From Betaproteobacteria bacterium (GTDB lineage: Bacteria; Pseudomonadota; Gammaproteobacteria; Burkholderiales; Rhodocyclaceae): 64,000 nucleotides of DNA. The stretch covers positions 1 to 64,000 of the forward strand of contig JACQYB010000020.1 in the NCBI GenBank assembly GCA_016208415.1, given 5' to 3'. The notes beneath the pieces were generated by a model. That model was not told where the DNA came from. It worked only from the letters and a program-made list of their open reading frames with translations, and ran no database searches. Positions 62,141 through 64,000 of this stretch are shown here, in pieces (positions within the stretch are counted from its first letter, which is position 1; the number at the start of each line of letters is the position of its first letter). The position numbers and the translations under genes are program-made.

Positions 62141-62683
62141 ATGAATCCACTCCGACGTCGCGGACTCGCCTTCCTGCTGGGCTCAGCGCTGCTGGGCCTG
62201 GCCGGGTGTTCCGTGGTTGATCGCTCGCCGACGCCGTCGGCGCTGGACCGCAACGCGCGCTGGGTGCTGCTGCCCTTCGCCAACCACACCGAGACGCCGC
62301 TGGCGGGCCAGCGCGCCGAGGCCATCACCGAGTCGCTGCTGCGCGGCGGCGGGATGACCCATCTCACCCGCTACCCCGCCAGCCTGGTGCAGGAGACCCT
62401 GTTCGAGACCAACGCCAACAAGGTCCAGGAACAGGCCTTCGGCTGGGCGCGCGAGCAGGGCGCGCGCTACGCCGTCAGCGGCGCGGTGGATGAGTGGCGC
62501 TACAAGGTGGGGGTGGACGGAGAGCCCGCCGTGGGCGTGATGATCCAGGTCACCGACCTGTCTTCGGGGGCGGTGGTGTGGAGCAGCGTGGGCGGCAAGA
62601 GCGGCTGGGCGCGGGAGTCGCTGGCCGGGGTGGCGCAGAAGCTGATCGGCAGCCTGCTGCAGCCGCTGCTGGCGGCACCTTGA
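62141..62683 (+). CDS. pelC: Pel outer-membrane lipoprotein PelC
   Basis: A 180-residue lipoprotein with the lipobox LAGC (Cys23) and a body related to TolB-like domains (RWVLLPFANHTETPLAGQRAEAITESLL, GARYAVSGAVDEWRYK). PelC forms a 12-subunit ring on the periplasmic side of the outer membrane that funnels Pel into the PelB barrel. ATG 62141 has GGAG six bases upstream; longer starts at 62129 and 62117 have no advantage. Confidence 0.93.
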   Translation: MNPLRRRGLAFLLGSALLGLAGCSVVDRSPTPSALDRNARWVLLPFANHTETPLAGQRAEAITESLLRGGGMTHLTRYPASLVQETLFETNANKVQEQAFGWAREQGARYAVSGAVDEWRYKVGVDGEPAVGVMIQVTDLSSGAVVWSSVGGKSGWARESLAGVAQKLIGSLLQPLLAAP

Positions 62684-62705
62684 GCGCGCCTGCGCGATCA
62701 CGCCC

Positions 62706-64000
62706 GTGAAGCTCGACGACCTGTTCGCACCGCCCCCCGGAGGCCACCAGGCGATGGCCGAGTGGGTCATCGTGCCCCTCTTCCTGGTCGCGCTGGGTGT
62801 CTGGTTCAACCCGCTGGATCCGCTGTGGACCCGCAGCAGCTTTCCCTGGTCGTGGCTCGGGCCCGTGCTCGTCGCCCTGCGCTACGGGCCGTTTGCCGGG
62901 TTGAGCGGCGCGCTGCTGCTGCTGGTGTCGTGGTGGCTGCTGCAGCAACTGGGTTTCGGGCAGGGGGAGATTCCGCTCGGGTTCTTCCTCGGCGGGCTCA
63001 TGGTCACCATGCTGTGCGGCGAGTTCAGCTCCCTGTGGCGAACACGGGTGCGACGTGCCGAGGCCATGCAGACCTATCTCGATCAGCGGCTCGATTACCT
63101 CACGCACCAGCATTACCTGCTGCGCCTGTCCCATGACCGCCTGGAGCAGGATCTCATCGCGCGGCCGGTGTCCATGCGCGACGCGCTCACCGACCTGCGC
63201 ACCCTCACCGTGCAGGCGCCGCCGGAGGAGCGCCTGCCCAATGCCGACCCCCTGTTGCGGCTGCTGTCGCAGTTCTGCCAGATCGAGGCGGCGGCGTTGT
63301 GCCACCTGCGCGACGACGATCTGGATCCCGAGCCGGTGGCGCGCATCGGACGCCATTTCGAACTGGACCCCGAAGACCCGCTGGTGCGCTTCGCCATCGA
63401 GGAGAACCGCCTCGCCCACGTACAGCTCACGGGCGCACGGGAGACCGCCCCCGCGCACTATGTGGTCGCGGTTCCGCTGTCCACGCGCCTGGGCGAGCGC
63501 TTCGGGCTACTCGTGGTGGAACGGGTGCCGTTCTTCGCGCTGCACGACGAAATGCTCCAGACCCTGAACCTCATGCTCGGCTACTACGCCGACGGACTGG
63601 ACGCGCGCGTCACCGCGCGACCGGTACTGGAGGCCGTACCGCGCTGTCCGCTGCCCTTCGCCTTCGAACTGGTCAGGGTGTGGCGCATCCGCCGCGATTC
63701 CGGCGTGGGCAGCATCGTCGTGGCGCTGTCCTTCGAGCGCCAGCCCGGCCAGGAGGATCTGCCCCAGCAGATCCAGCGTCAGCAGCGCTCGGTGGACGTC
63801 ACCTGGCTGATCGAGCATGCCACCGCCACGGTGCTGGTCACGCTGATGCCGCTGGGGTCGCGCTCGAGCGCCGAAGGCTATCTGGCGCGCATCGAGAGCT
63901 GGCTGCGCCAGCAGCGTAACCGGCAACTGCGCGAGGCGGGCATCTCCGATTACATCCTTACGATCGACGACACCGACCCGGTGGCCGTGATGAAACGGCT
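62706..64000 (+). CDS. pelD: c-di-GMP receptor PelD (partial, runs off the window)
   Basis: At least 431 residues; the 3' end lies outside. Four hydrophobic segments come first (WVIVPLFLVALGVWF, WSWLGPVLVALRYGPFAGLSGALLLLVSWWLL, LGFFLGGLMVTMLC), then a GAF-like domain (about 160-300) and a degenerate GGDEF domain. The c-di-GMP I-site is RSVD (Arg361-Asp364), close to the R367xxD370 site of P. aeruginosa PelD. It anchors the Pel synthase complex at the inner membrane and turns synthesis on when c-di-GMP is bound. GTG 62706, 22 bases after pelC; pelE, pelF and pelG should follow. Confidence 0.92.
   Translation, partial: MKLDDLFAPPPGGHQAMAEWVIVPLFLVALGVWFNPLDPLWTRSSFPWSWLGPVLVALRYGPFAGLSGALLLLVSWWLLQQLGFGQGEIPLGFFLGGLMVTMLCGEFSSLWRTRVRRAEAMQTYLDQRLDYLTHQHYLLRLSHDRLEQDLIARPVSMRDALTDLRTLTVQAPPEERLPNADPLLRLLSQFCQIEAAALCHLRDDDLDPEPVARIGRHFELDPEDPLVRFAIEENRLAHVQLTGARETAPAHYVVAVPLSTRLGERFGLLVVERVPFFALHDEMLQTLNLMLGYYADGLDARVTARPVLEAVPRCPLPFAFELVRVWRIRRDSGVGSIVVALSFERQPGQEDLPQQIQRQQRSVDVTWLIEHATATVLVTLMPLGSRSSAEGYLARIESWLRQQRNRQLREAGISDYILTIDDTDPVAVMKR

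Overview
This window is GC-rich chromosomal DNA of a proteobacterium. I read it as a betaproteobacterium, probably Rhodocyclales-like. The basis is gene content and order: lptB-rpoN-hpf-ptsN-hprK, ribE-ribBA-ribH-nusB-thiL-pgpA-pncC-recA-recX, a RibBA with a worn-out GTP cyclohydrolase domain, a pteridine-reductase-type SDR next to midA, and di-heme peroxidase and PTS-Ntr genes. The assignment is an inference, since no rRNA or tRNA gene was seen.

Layout. 1-6.2 kb: three tandem copies of a GC-rich palindromic repeat, an acyl carrier protein, a periplasmic cytochrome c peroxidase with a good FNR-type site, a Fur-family regulator, a LysE exporter and a PutA-type proline catabolic enzyme interrupted in frame by two repeat elements. 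6.2-8.6 kb: a small accessory patch with vapBC, brnTA, an XRE regulator and a beheaded FlgO gene; brnTA lies between two copies of the vapC tail. 8.9-21.1 kb: a sodium/solute symporter, a VanZ protein, a surface-polysaccharide set (FemAB-like, DegT aminotransferase, polysaccharide deacetylase, glycosyltransferase), a SagB-type oxidoreductase with a lipoprotein, and a DUF4143 ATPase. 21.3-26.3 kb: a compact run of ferredoxin, hydrolase, NodIJ-like ABC exporter, CutA and DsbD. 26.4-37.5 kb: housekeeping (riboflavin, NusB, ThiL, PgpA, PncC, RecA/RecX, LptB, sigma-54, HPF, PtsN, HprK, a PsiF-like protein). 37.5-54.5 kb: Cfa-type methyltransferase, SDR, MidA, a 162-bp MITE-like element, AAA ATPase, hydrolase and GST, a PBP1C homologue with a ruined transpeptidase, tRNA nucleotidyltransferase, an NDUFA9-like SDR, soluble lytic transglycosylase, 5-formyl-THF cyclo-ligase, IlvA and a YqaA-like membrane protein. 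54.5 kb-end: a pel exopolysaccharide operon, pelX-pelA-pelB-pelC-pelD, running off the right edge.

How the genes work together. The pel genes form a c-di-GMP-controlled biofilm polysaccharide machine: PelX supplies UDP-GalNAc, PelA deacetylates and hydrolyses, PelB and PelC export through the outer membrane, and PelD is the receptor. The rpoN-hpf-ptsN-hprK block is the nitrogen-PTS regulatory unit. The peroxidase and Fur-family gene look like an oxygen/peroxide stress pair.

Three families of short palindromic repeats run through the window: REP-like, a roughly 70-bp GC-rich repeat called R2 here, and tandem hairpins called R3 here. Several sit inside coding sequences or supply start codons. 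Together with the MITE-like element and the degenerate PBP1C, they are the most unusual feature of the region. I found no wholly new defence or biosynthetic system that I could support.
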